7,682 bases of DNA from JBBSQE01 sp038258095 (GTDB lineage: Bacteria; Actinomycetota; Thermoleophilia; Solirubrobacterales; 70-9): NCBI GenBank assembly GCA_038258095.1, contig JBBSQE010000147.1, forward strand, positions 1-7,682, in the 5' to 3' direction. Under the pieces are notes generated by a model. The model was given only the letters and a program-made list of their open reading frames with translations, did not search any database and had not been told where the DNA came from. A program made the translations under genes and the position numbers. Positions 1-5,065 of the stretch are shown in pieces (within the stretch, counting starts at the first letter, position 1; each line of letters starts with the position of its first letter).

Positions 1-111
1 CTCGAGCATCTCGGTGGCGCCGTGGACAAGCCAGGTGGCATCGGTCACTCCGGAGCCCCGTGAGTCTCCGTCCCAGCGGTGATCGGGATCGGCGAACTGC
101 TTCTCTCTCAT
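1..111 (-). CDS. Unidentified protein, N-terminal 37 codons (truncated by window edge)
   Basis: An open frame begins at an ATG and continues without a stop to the left edge. The visible protein begins MREKQFADPD and includes the stretch RWDGDSRGSG, then TDATWLVHG; it is hydrophilic, with no signal peptide or membrane segment. Codon third positions are mostly G or C, as in the neighbouring genes, which supports real coding. This ATG is the only plausible start: the frame has a TAG stop four codons upstream and no other start codon between. A GGAG lies only two bases before the ATG, close for a ribosome binding site. The gene follows recO in the same direction after a 52-base gap, so it may belong to the same transcript or have its own promoter. 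I do not recognise the family from this fragment. Confidence 0.6.
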   Translation of the reverse strand, partial: MREKQFADPDHRWDGDSRGSGVTDATWLVHGATEMLE

Positions 112-127
112 ATCTCCAGACTAAGCA
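112..127 (-). promoter_or_regulatory. Possible -10 element and leader for the downstream gene
   Basis: In the gap after recO there is an AT-richer patch, unusual for this window. On the minus strand it reads CAATTGCTTAGTCTGGAGAT and then the ATG. TAGTCT fits the TAnnnT pattern of a -10 box and ends six bases before the ATG, the spacing expected for a leaderless or nearly leaderless transcript. No convincing -35 box lies 16 to 18 bases upstream. The GGAG next to the ATG could alternatively be a ribosome binding site. This is a guess from pattern only. Confidence 0.25.
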
Positions 128-163
128 ATTGGCGGCGCGGATTCTCCGGGGCCCGGCGGCGGT

Positions 164-883
164 CTATGCAGCGGCGCGGAGCCGGACGTGCGCGTGATGC
201 TCCAGGGTCTCCGAGATCGCCCGCTCGACCTGGGCCAGCGCCCGCCCGGAAGCCTCCGGAGCCGTGGCGAGCGGCGCGGCGAGAGCGTCAACCATGAACG
301 TATGGGCCTCCTCGGAGAGCCCGAACGAGCCGCGCTCGCAACTCGCGCAGACCACCCCTCCCGCGGCCCCCGAGAACCCGCTGAGATGGTCCCCCTCCCC
401 ACAGGTCGCACACGATGCGAGCTCCGGCGTAAAACCCGCAGCAAGCGCCAGCTTCAACCGGAAGGCAAGCGACGTCGAGAGTGCCGCGTCCGGCCCGTCG
501 GCGGCATCGAGCAGCCCCAGGTAGCGACACAGCAGGTTGTAGGCGGGGCGGTTCGGCTCGGCTGAGTCGAGAAGCCTCAGCACCGCATCGCACCCGCGCG
601 CGGCCGCCCCGAGCGCGGCGCCATCGGAGCGCAGGCGCGAATAGCCGTCGATCGTCGACGCCGAGGTGACGGTCATGAGGTCGCTCCGGCCTTCGTAGAG
701 CACCAGGTTGAGGCGAAAGAATGGCTCCAGGCGCCCGCCGAACCGTGACTTCGGTCGCCGCGAGCCCTTCGCGATCGCGCCGATCCGGCCCCGGTCGACG
801 GAGTAGAGGTGGAGGATCCGGTCGGCCTCGCCGTAGCGGATGCTCCGCAGCACGATCGCCTCTGTCTTGATGCTCCACTTCAT
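164..883 (-). CDS. recO: DNA repair protein RecO
   Basis: This 239-residue protein matches RecO, which with RecR loads RecA onto SSB-coated single-stranded DNA and anneals strands in RecF-pathway gap and break repair in the cytoplasm. The N-terminal OB-fold is recognisable in residues 1-80 (KTEAIVLRSIRYGEADRIL, then GRIGAIAKGSRRPKSRFGG, rich in basic residues for DNA contact). The helical C-terminal part carries a zinc-binding site with C158-x2-C161 and C179-x2-C182. Zinc ligands are found in many but not all RecO proteins; E. coli lacks them. Length is normal for the family. The ATG lies six bases after the stop of the S58 peptidase gene, so it is probably co-transcribed; its ribosome binding site (ACGAG) is weak, and coupling to the upstream gene is likely. 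The assignment is secure. Confidence 0.93.
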   Translation of the reverse strand: MKWSIKTEAIVLRSIRYGEADRILHLYSVDRGRIGAIAKGSRRPKSRFGGRLEPFFRLNLVLYEGRSDLMTVTSASTIDGYSRLRSDGAALGAAARGCDAVLRLLDSAEPNRPAYNLLCRYLGLLDAADGPDAALSTSLAFRLKLALAAGFTPELASCATCGEGDHLSGFSGAAGGVVCASCERGSFGLSEEAHTFMVDALAAPLATAPEASGRALAQVERAISETLEHHAHVRLRAAA

Positions 884-889
884 CGCTCG

Positions 890-1852
890 TCAGACGTTGA
901 CGGCGCCCCCGGATGCATCCGCTGCCCGGAGGGCGTCGCGGATGGCCGCCGCCGTCAGCGTCGCCGCAGCGGTGCCCACGGCCAGCCCCGCGAACCGGTC
1001 CTGGCGGAAATCGCCCGAGGACAGACAGAACGCGACGTCCCCGTCGAGGTCCGAGAACACCGGGTCGACGGCGCGCGAAACGCCGCCGCTCGCCATCCGC
1101 GCAACGCGAGCACACGCCCCGCGATCCATGCCGGCATCGGTCATCACGCAGACCAGCGTCGTGTTTCGCTCCTCGACCCGGCGCCAGTCGGGGGGAGCCG
1201 TCATCGCGACGATCCGCTCCGCGCTCGAGAGCTCATCGCCGTCCTCCCCGCGCGGGCATCCCAGCAAGCTCCCGTCCGCGTCGATGATGTCCCCGAAGGC
1301 ATTGACGACAGCCACGACGGCGACCACATGACCCATCCCCGTCCGCGCGGCGGCGAAGCCGATGCCCGCCGGGGTCGCGCGCGGCCGCCCGAGAATCTTG
1401 CCGACGGCCGCGCCCGTACCGGCGCCGATCCGGCCCCGCGCGGGCACCTCGGGACGCGCCGCCTCACAAGCAGCGCGGCCCTCGGCCGGACCGGGTCGCA
1501 CAGACCCGTCGCCCTCCGCCAGGTCGTAGATGACCGCCGCCGGGACGATCGGGACGACGCCTCCCGGCGTCGGGTGCCCCACCCCGCGCTCCTCGAGCCA
1601 CCGCACGACCCCGTCGGCCGCCGCGAGGCCGAAGGCGCTTCCACCGGTCAACAAGACCGCTCCGACGTCGTGGACACCCGAGAACGGCCCGATCACGTCC
1701 GTCTCCCTCGTCCCCGGCCCGCCGCCGCGGACATCGACTCCGCACCTGGTCTGAGCGGGGGGAATCACGACCGTGCATCCGGTGGCCGCCTCGGGATCTG
1801 ACCAATGCCCGATCGAGAAGCCGGCGGGCAGGCCCACCTCGGCGTCAGACAC
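890..1852 (-). CDS. S58-family (P1/DmpA-type) self-processing aminopeptidase
   Basis: The product (320 residues) belongs to peptidase family S58, typified by the L-aminopeptidase/D-esterase DmpA, Ntn-fold enzymes that cleave themselves into two chains. Family features include an early GxGxP-type loop (RGGGPGTRET, about 43-51), LLTGGSAFGLAAADGV (68-82), RIGAGTGAAVGK (141-152), VNAFGDI (183-189) and the processing site ERNTTL: cleavage would fall between N230 and T231, freeing T231 as N-terminal nucleophile. The large chain would be about 230 residues and the small chain about 90. N184 may serve as the oxyanion residue. The true in vivo substrate is unknown; relatives take short peptides or beta-peptides. 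No signal peptide is seen, so it is probably cytoplasmic. I chose the GTG overlapping the mutM stop by eight bases because GGAGGA lies six bases upstream; the longer frame from 1948 is just reading inside mutM. Confidence 0.88.
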   Translation of the reverse strand: MSDAEVGLPAGFSIGHWSDPEAATGCTVVIPPAQTRCGVDVRGGGPGTRETDVIGPFSGVHDVGAVLLTGGSAFGLAAADGVVRWLEERGVGHPTPGGVVPIVPAAVIYDLAEGDGSVRPGPAEGRAACEAARPEVPARGRIGAGTGAAVGKILGRPRATPAGIGFAAARTGMGHVVAVVAVVNAFGDIIDADGSLLGCPRGEDGDELSSAERIVAMTAPPDWRRVEERNTTLVCVMTDAGMDRGACARVARMASGGVSRAVDPVFSDLDGDVAFCLSSGDFRQDRFAGLAVGTAAATLTAAAIRDALRAADASGGAVNV

Positions 1853-2777
1853 CGCGGGTCCTCCGCCTGCGGGCCCCACGCCCGCGTGCCCGGGGGCGCT
1901 TGCGCAGCCGCACCTGGCACGAGGGGCAGAAGTACGTTGAGCGCCCACTCAGCACGATCCGCCTGATCGGGCCGCCGCACTCGGGACAGGGCTCGCCCTC
2001 GCGGGTGTGGACGAGGAACTCGTTCTGCATCGTCCCCCGCTCGCCGCGGGCGTCGCGGTAGTCATCGATCGACGAGCCCCCGGCGGCGAGCCCCGCCTCG
2101 AGCGCCTCGACGACGCCCTCGCGGAGCGCCTCGTGGTGCTCTGCACGCATCGAGCCCGCGGGCGACAGCGGATGGAGCTGCGAGCGAAACAGCGCCTCGT
2201 CCGCATAGATGTTCCCGACACCGGCGACGCCGCTCTGGTCGAGCAGGAACGACTTCAGGGGCACGCTACGCCCCGCCGCCATCTCACCAAGCGCCTCCGC
2301 CGTGAACTCGCCCGACAGCGGCTCGACGCCGAGCTTCCCGGCGAAGCGCCTGGCCAGCCCGTCCTCGTCGACGAGGAAAGCCTCCCCGAAGCGGCGCGGA
2401 TCGGTGAACCACACCTCGCGGCCATCATCGAGGGTGAAGCGCGCGCGCAGGTGGCGCTCGTCCGTCGAGCGCTCGCCCTCGTAGAGCCGCCGCCCCTCGG
2501 AGGGATCGAGCATGAGCCCATCGTCGACGAGGATCAGGTTGCCCGTCATCCGCAGGTGCATCGCGAGCGTCTCGCCACGGTCCAGGCGAAGCAACAGGTA
2601 CTTGCCGCGGCGATCGAAGGCGATGATCCGGCGCCCCGAAACCGCCGCACCCAGATCGGCTCCCGGCAGCGGGCGCGACCAGCGGTCGTCCAGGACCTCG
2701 AGCACCTCGATCGTCCGCCCGCTCAACTCGGGTTCGAGCTGGGACCGCACGGTCTCGACCTCGGGCAACTCGGGCAC
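1845..2777 (-). CDS. mutM: Formamidopyrimidine-DNA glycosylase (Fpg/MutM)
   Basis: The 310-residue protein is a bifunctional DNA glycosylase/AP lyase that removes 8-oxoguanine and FapyG from DNA in base excision repair. After removal of the initiator, P2 is the catalytic N-terminal proline and E3 its partner (PELPEVETV). K59 (GRRGKY) is the conserved lysine near the active site. M77, R128 and F130 match the residues that fill the gap left by the flipped base. The helix-two-turn-helix with N189 (GVGNIYADEAL) and the zinc finger C264-x2-C267 / C284-x2-C287 with R279 complete the fold. Two additions relative to E. coli are a longer acidic loop around 90-107 and an arginine-rich tail after the finger (289-310). 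The start is a GTG with GAGGG eight bases upstream; the frame is open far upstream, but only this start puts proline at position 2. Confidence 0.95.
   Translation of the reverse strand: MPELPEVETVRSQLEPELSGRTIEVLEVLDDRWSRPLPGADLGAAVSGRRIIAFDRRGKYLLLRLDRGETLAMHLRMTGNLILVDDGLMLDPSEGRRLYEGERSTDERHLRARFTLDDGREVWFTDPRRFGEAFLVDEDGLARRFAGKLGVEPLSGEFTAEALGEMAAGRSVPLKSFLLDQSGVAGVGNIYADEALFRSQLHPLSPAGSMRAEHHEALREGVVEALEAGLAAGGSSIDDYRDARGERGTMQNEFLVHTREGEPCPECGGPIRRIVLSGRSTYFCPSCQVRLRKRPRARGRGARRRRTRGV
1859..1864 (-). promoter_or_regulatory. Ribosome binding site of the S58 peptidase gene, inside mutM
   Basis: GGAGGA on the minus strand lies six bases before the GTG at 1852. It is the strongest Shine-Dalgarno match in the window and decides the start. 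It falls within the mutM codons for the arginine-rich C-terminal tail (AGG CGG AGG ACC), so ribosomes finishing mutM pass over it and the two genes are probably translationally coupled. Confidence 0.75.
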
Positions 2778-2781
2778 GCTG

Positions 2782-3360
2782 TCAGCCCTCTTCCTTTGGG
2801 ACGCGGCCGGCGAGGCGGGCCGTGCGCAGGAGCGGCTCGAAGGCGATCCGGTTCGCCGCCCGGAAGCTCGCCGGTCTTGCGTAGGCGTCGATGACCCACT
2901 CCGTGGCGTCCTTGTAGACATGGACGCTGCGTGTGCGGACCACCGTGCCGCCAACCAGGCCGCGGCCGCGGATCTCGACCGCGGGAGAGCCATCCACCCG
3001 CGTGATCTCCGAACCCTGGAGGAGAAAGCCGGGGGCGCGCACCTCGAGCGACGCGATGATCCGCTTGCGCGAAGCCTCGACGGCCGCCGGATCGGTTCCG
3101 AGGTCCTCCCGCGGATACGCATAGATGGCGGCCAGCGCGCTGCCCGACGCGAGCGTCGCGACCTGGGGCGCCTGCCCTCCGGCCACCACCCAGGACTTCG
3201 GATGGCGGAACCGCAGCGATCCATCGCCGGACTTGAACTCGGCGGTCTTGCCCGGCTTCCCGAGCGCCGACAGATCCGGCGCCGTGGGACCGTCGTTCCC
3301 GCACGCGGTCGCACCGAGGGCGAGGGCGATGAGCACGCCCGCAGTCGCAAGATTCCGCAC
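2782..3360 (-). CDS. Predicted small lipoprotein of unknown function
   Basis: This 192-residue protein begins with a short basic start (MRN), a hydrophobic stretch (LATAGVLIALALGATA) and C20 followed by GNDGP, the layout of a lipoprotein signal peptide. The lipobox reads ATAC, with alanine rather than leucine at -3, so lipidation is likely but not certain. The mature part (about 172 residues) has alternating beta-like segments, including LRFRHPKSWVV, AAIYAYPRE, AVEIRGRGLVGGT and RTRSVHVYKDATEWVIDAYA. This resembles the PsbP/Mog1-like lipoproteins of actinobacteria, though I cannot confirm a family. It would be anchored on the outer face of the cytoplasmic membrane. The GTG start has no Shine-Dalgarno sequence; a small hairpin lies just upstream. 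It sits 49 bases after xerD and four bases before mutM, probably in one transcript with mutM. No enzymatic residues are recognised. Confidence 0.75.
   Translation of the reverse strand: MRNLATAGVLIALALGATACGNDGPTAPDLSALGKPGKTAEFKSGDGSLRFRHPKSWVVAGGQAPQVATLASGSALAAIYAYPREDLGTDPAAVEASRKRIIASLEVRAPGFLLQGSEITRVDGSPAVEIRGRGLVGGTVVRTRSVHVYKDATEWVIDAYARPASFRAANRIAFEPLLRTARLAGRVPKEEG
2786..2790 (-). promoter_or_regulatory. Ribosome binding site of mutM, inside the lipoprotein gene
   Basis: GAGGG on the minus strand, preceded by AAGGAA, lies eight bases before the mutM GTG at 2777. It sits in the last codons of the lipoprotein gene, whose stop codon falls between this site and the mutM start. It confirms the GTG that encodes the Pro-Glu N-terminus and suggests coupled translation of the two genes. 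Confidence 0.65.
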
Positions 3361-3364
3361 CCGA

Positions 3365-3379
3365 CGGTTGTATCAACCG
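3365..3379 (-). promoter_or_regulatory. Small hairpin directly before the lipoprotein start
   Basis: The minus strand reads CGGTTG-ATA-CAACCG, a perfect 6-bp stem with a three-base loop, ending four bases before the GTG at 3360. It occupies the place where a ribosome binding site would lie. It could be a weak translation-control hairpin. Alternatively, the GATACA within it could act as a poor -10 box of a leaderless transcript, or it could be the stem of a weak terminator after xerD. No U-tract follows it. Confidence 0.3.
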
Positions 3380-3381
3380 GC

Positions 3382-3427
3382 CTCGGTCAGCGGGCGACAG
3401 CGCGCTCGGTCAGCGAGCGACGGCGCG
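3382..3427 (-). repeat. 23-bp imperfect tandem duplication covering the xerD stop codon
   Basis: Two adjacent 23-base units (3405-3427 and 3382-3404) agree at 21 positions. The first in the direction of transcription contains the last five xerD codons (Arg-Ala-Val-Ala-Arg), the TGA stop and CCGAG. The second repeats exactly this content after the stop, again spelling Arg-Ala-Val-Ala-Arg-stop. The only two differences are GCC/GCT and GCT/GCC exchanges in the alanine codons. Because 23 is not a multiple of three, the second copy lies in a different frame from xerD and is probably not translated as part of it. Confidence 0.85.
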
Positions 3428-4381
3428 GGGATGTGCCTGGAAGTAGACCTCCTTGAGGCGCTCCCCCGAGAGGTGCGTGTACATCTGGGTCGTCGAGATG
3501 TCGGCGTGCCCGAGCATCTCCTGCACCGCCCGGAGGTCACATCCCCCGGCCAGCAGGTGCGTCGCGAAGCTGTGGCGGAGCGTGTGCGGGCTCATCTTGC
3601 CCGACAGCCCGGCCTCCCGGGCGTGTCGCTGGACGATCTTGTAGAGGCCCTGGCGGGTGAGCTCGCCGCCGCGGAAGTTGACGAAGAGCTTCTTGACCGG
3701 CCGGTCGTGGACGAGCTTCGGCCGTCCGGCGCGGAGATAGGCGCTGAGCGCCGCGATGGCCTGACGCCCGAGCGGGACCAGCCGCTCCTTGGACCCCTTG
3801 CCCCGCGCCCGCAGGAACCCCTGACGAAGATCGATGTCCGCAAGGTCCAGGCCGATCGTCTCAGACGCGCGCAGCCCACACGCGTACATGACCTCGAGCA
3901 TTGCCCTGTCGCGCAGCACCGTCGGCTCATCTCCCTTCGGCGCGGCGAGCAGCGCCTGCACCTCGGAGTAGTTGAGGACCTGGGGAAGCTTGCGGGCACG
4001 GCGAGGCGCGCTGAGCGCCCGAGTCGGATCCTCCTCGATCATCTCCTCGCGGCGGAGATGCTTGTAGAAGGACCGCAGGCAGGCGGCCTTGCGGTGGATC
4101 GTCGCCGCCGAGCACGGGGGCCTGCCGTTGCCGGTGGCGAGCTCCGCCAGCCAGTCGGCCACCTCGCCCGGGCGGGCGCCGAGGGCGTCGATGTGGTGCG
4201 CGTCGAGAAACTCGCCGTACTGGAGCAGATCGGTCCGGTACGCGTTCAACGTGTTGCGTGACAGGCCGCGCTCCAGCTCGAGATGCGAGAGGAAGTCGAG
4301 CACCAGGCCCTCGAATCGCGCATCCGGCTCACGTGCCTCGCGCGGTGCTGCCCCCCGGGGGACTGCGATCGCCATGAGCAC
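3410..4381 (-). CDS. xerD: Site-specific tyrosine recombinase XerD
   Basis: The 323-residue protein is a tyrosine recombinase of the Xer type, which with XerC resolves chromosome dimers at dif during segregation. The N-terminal SAM-like core-binding domain covers about 24-112 (FLSHLELERGLSRNTLNAY), followed by the catalytic domain. The active site is complete: R171 (GLRASE), K195 (GKGSKERLVPLG), H266 and R269 (HTLRHSFATHLL), H292 (LGHADISTTQMYTH) and nucleophile Y301. The end, HPRAVAR, resembles the C-terminus of E. coli XerD (HPRA) with three extra residues. I favour XerD over XerC from these motifs and the position next to the Nudix gene, as in mycobacteria. The GTG start has GAGGGG eight bases upstream; an ATG two codons later is possible but is 14 bases from that site. 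About 20 residues precede the first domain. Confidence 0.93.
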   Translation of the reverse strand: MLMAIAVPRGAAPREAREPDARFEGLVLDFLSHLELERGLSRNTLNAYRTDLLQYGEFLDAHHIDALGARPGEVADWLAELATGNGRPPCSAATIHRKAACLRSFYKHLRREEMIEEDPTRALSAPRRARKLPQVLNYSEVQALLAAPKGDEPTVLRDRAMLEVMYACGLRASETIGLDLADIDLRQGFLRARGKGSKERLVPLGRQAIAALSAYLRAGRPKLVHDRPVKKLFVNFRGGELTRQGLYKIVQRHAREAGLSGKMSPHTLRHSFATHLLAGGCDLRAVQEMLGHADISTTQMYTHLSGERLKEVYFQAHPRAVAR

Positions 4382-4389
4382 CCGTTCTG

Positions 4390-4395
4390 CCCCTC
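4390..4395 (-). promoter_or_regulatory. Ribosome binding site of xerD
   Basis: GAGGGG on the minus strand lies eight bases before the GTG at 4381 and 14 before the ATG at 4375. The spacing favours GTG as the xerD start. Confidence 0.6.
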
Positions 4396-4423
4396 ACCCC
4401 GAATGCCTTGCCCCGCAACGCAC

Positions 4424-4445
4424 CGCCCGCGCCCGCGCCCGCGCC
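4424..4445 (-). repeat. Short GC hexamer repeat in the xerD leader
   Basis: On the plus strand the hexamer cccgcg occurs three times in a row (4426-4443), flanked by partial copies. It lies in the untranslated gap between the Nudix gene and xerD. A simple-sequence run of this kind can vary in length by slippage, but in DNA this GC-rich it may be chance. Confidence 0.5.
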
Positions 4446-4465
4446 GAGGCGAGACCGAGTGGCCG

Positions 4466-4492
4466 GATCGGGCACCGCCACGGTGCCCGATC
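4466..4492 (-). terminator. Perfect 12-bp stem-loop after the Nudix gene, terminator-like
   Basis: The arms GATCGGGCACCG and CGGTGCCCGATC pair perfectly around a three-base loop, starting six bases after the Nudix hydrolase stop. This is the strongest hairpin I found in the window and sits exactly where the first gene block ends. No U-rich tract follows (next bases CGGCCACTCGG), so it is not a classical intrinsic terminator; U-tract-free hairpins have been proposed as terminators or mRNA 3'-end stabilisers in actinobacteria. Because the pair is palindromic, a protein-binding operator for xerD is an alternative. Confidence 0.6.
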
Positions 4493-4498
4493 TGCTCC

Positions 4499-5065
4499 TC
4501 ACCCGTCCGGATCGAAGTGGCGGCGCAGGAGCAGCAGGCCGATCAGGGATTTCGAATCGGCGCATTCGGCGATCGTCGCGTCAAGCTCTACAAGCGGTAC
4601 AGCAATGGCCTCGAGCTCCTCCTCGTCACCCCCCGCCTCGTCGTCTGCGTCGCCCAGGTCGGTGGCGAAGAAGATCGTGACCTCCTCCTCCGCGAACCCG
4701 GGGCTCGTGTAGAAGCGCTTCACCTCGGCCCAGTCGCCGGCCCGCTTGCCGATCTCCTCGGCGAGCTCGCGCTGGGCGCACTCGAGGCGCGTCTCGCCCT
4801 CCTCATCGAGCTTGCCGGCCGGAAGCTCGAGCAGCGCCGGCTCCCCGACCGCCTCGCGCGGTTGCCGGACCATCCAGAAACGCTCCTCGTCGTAGGCGAC
4901 CATCGCCACGGCGCCGGGGTGAGCCACGATCTCTCGCTCCCGGGTGGAGCCGTCCGCGTTCTCGAAGGTCTCGATCCGGACACTGGCGATGCTTCCCTCG
5001 TAGACCGTCCTGCTCTCCACCGGCTCCATCGAATCGTCCGCGTCGGCGCGCCGCTGCTCCCTCAT
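4499..5065 (-). CDS. Nudix hydrolase, ADP-ribose pyrophosphatase type
   Basis: This 188-residue protein is a Nudix enzyme most like ADP-ribose pyrophosphatases, which split ADP-ribose to AMP and ribose 5-phosphate with Mg2+. The Nudix box runs from G84 through E91 to R99-E100-x2-E103-E104-x-G106 (PAGKLDEEGE, then QRELAEEIG). It has six residues rather than five between the first Gly and Glu, as I recall for the mycobacterial Rv1700 enzyme. The SPGF motif with P122, about 16 residues after the box, is the usual ADP-ribose signature. An acidic loop (137-151) precedes the last strand and helix. The chosen ATG forms a TGATG junction with the DUF3866 stop, with GAGGG three bases upstream; a longer start at 5086 lacks a ribosome binding site, and one at 5032 would also retain the domain. 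Substrate is inferred, not shown. Confidence 0.88.
   Translation of the reverse strand: MREQRRADADDSMEPVESRTVYEGSIASVRIETFENADGSTREREIVAHPGAVAMVAYDEERFWMVRQPREAVGEPALLELPAGKLDEEGETRLECAQRELAEEIGKRAGDWAEVKRFYTSPGFAEEEVTIFFATDLGDADDEAGGDEEELEAIAVPLVELDATIAECADSKSLIGLLLLRRHFDPDG

Noticed and set aside
146..156. Palindrome ccggggcccgg in the gap after recO
   Set aside because: A one-base loop cannot form a hairpin and no U-tract follows, so it is not supported as a terminator.
132..180. Ten-base direct repeat (gcggcgcgga) at 132-141 and 171-180 around the recO stop
   Set aside because: It is a low-complexity GC word, expected by chance here, with no target-site or insertion structure between the copies.
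809..1801. Long plus-strand open frame (330 codons) opposite the S58 peptidase and the start of recO
   Set aside because: It is antisense to genes with clear motifs. Its translation is Arg/Pro/Ala-rich with no recognisable domain, the usual by-product of GC-rich coding DNA.
2007..2894. Plus-strand open frame of 295 codons opposite mutM
   Set aside because: MutM motifs on the other strand are complete; this frame has none of its own.
2778..3350. Upstream extension of the mutM frame giving a possible 501-residue fusion protein
   Set aside because: The extra part only reads the lipoprotein gene in another frame and is Arg/Ser-rich. The GTG at 2777 gives the required Pro-Glu N-terminus and has a ribosome binding site.
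3125..4261. Plus-strand open frame of 378 codons opposite xerD and the lipoprotein gene
   Set aside because: It spans two well-supported minus-strand genes, has no family features and no ribosome binding site, and follows from GC-biased third positions.
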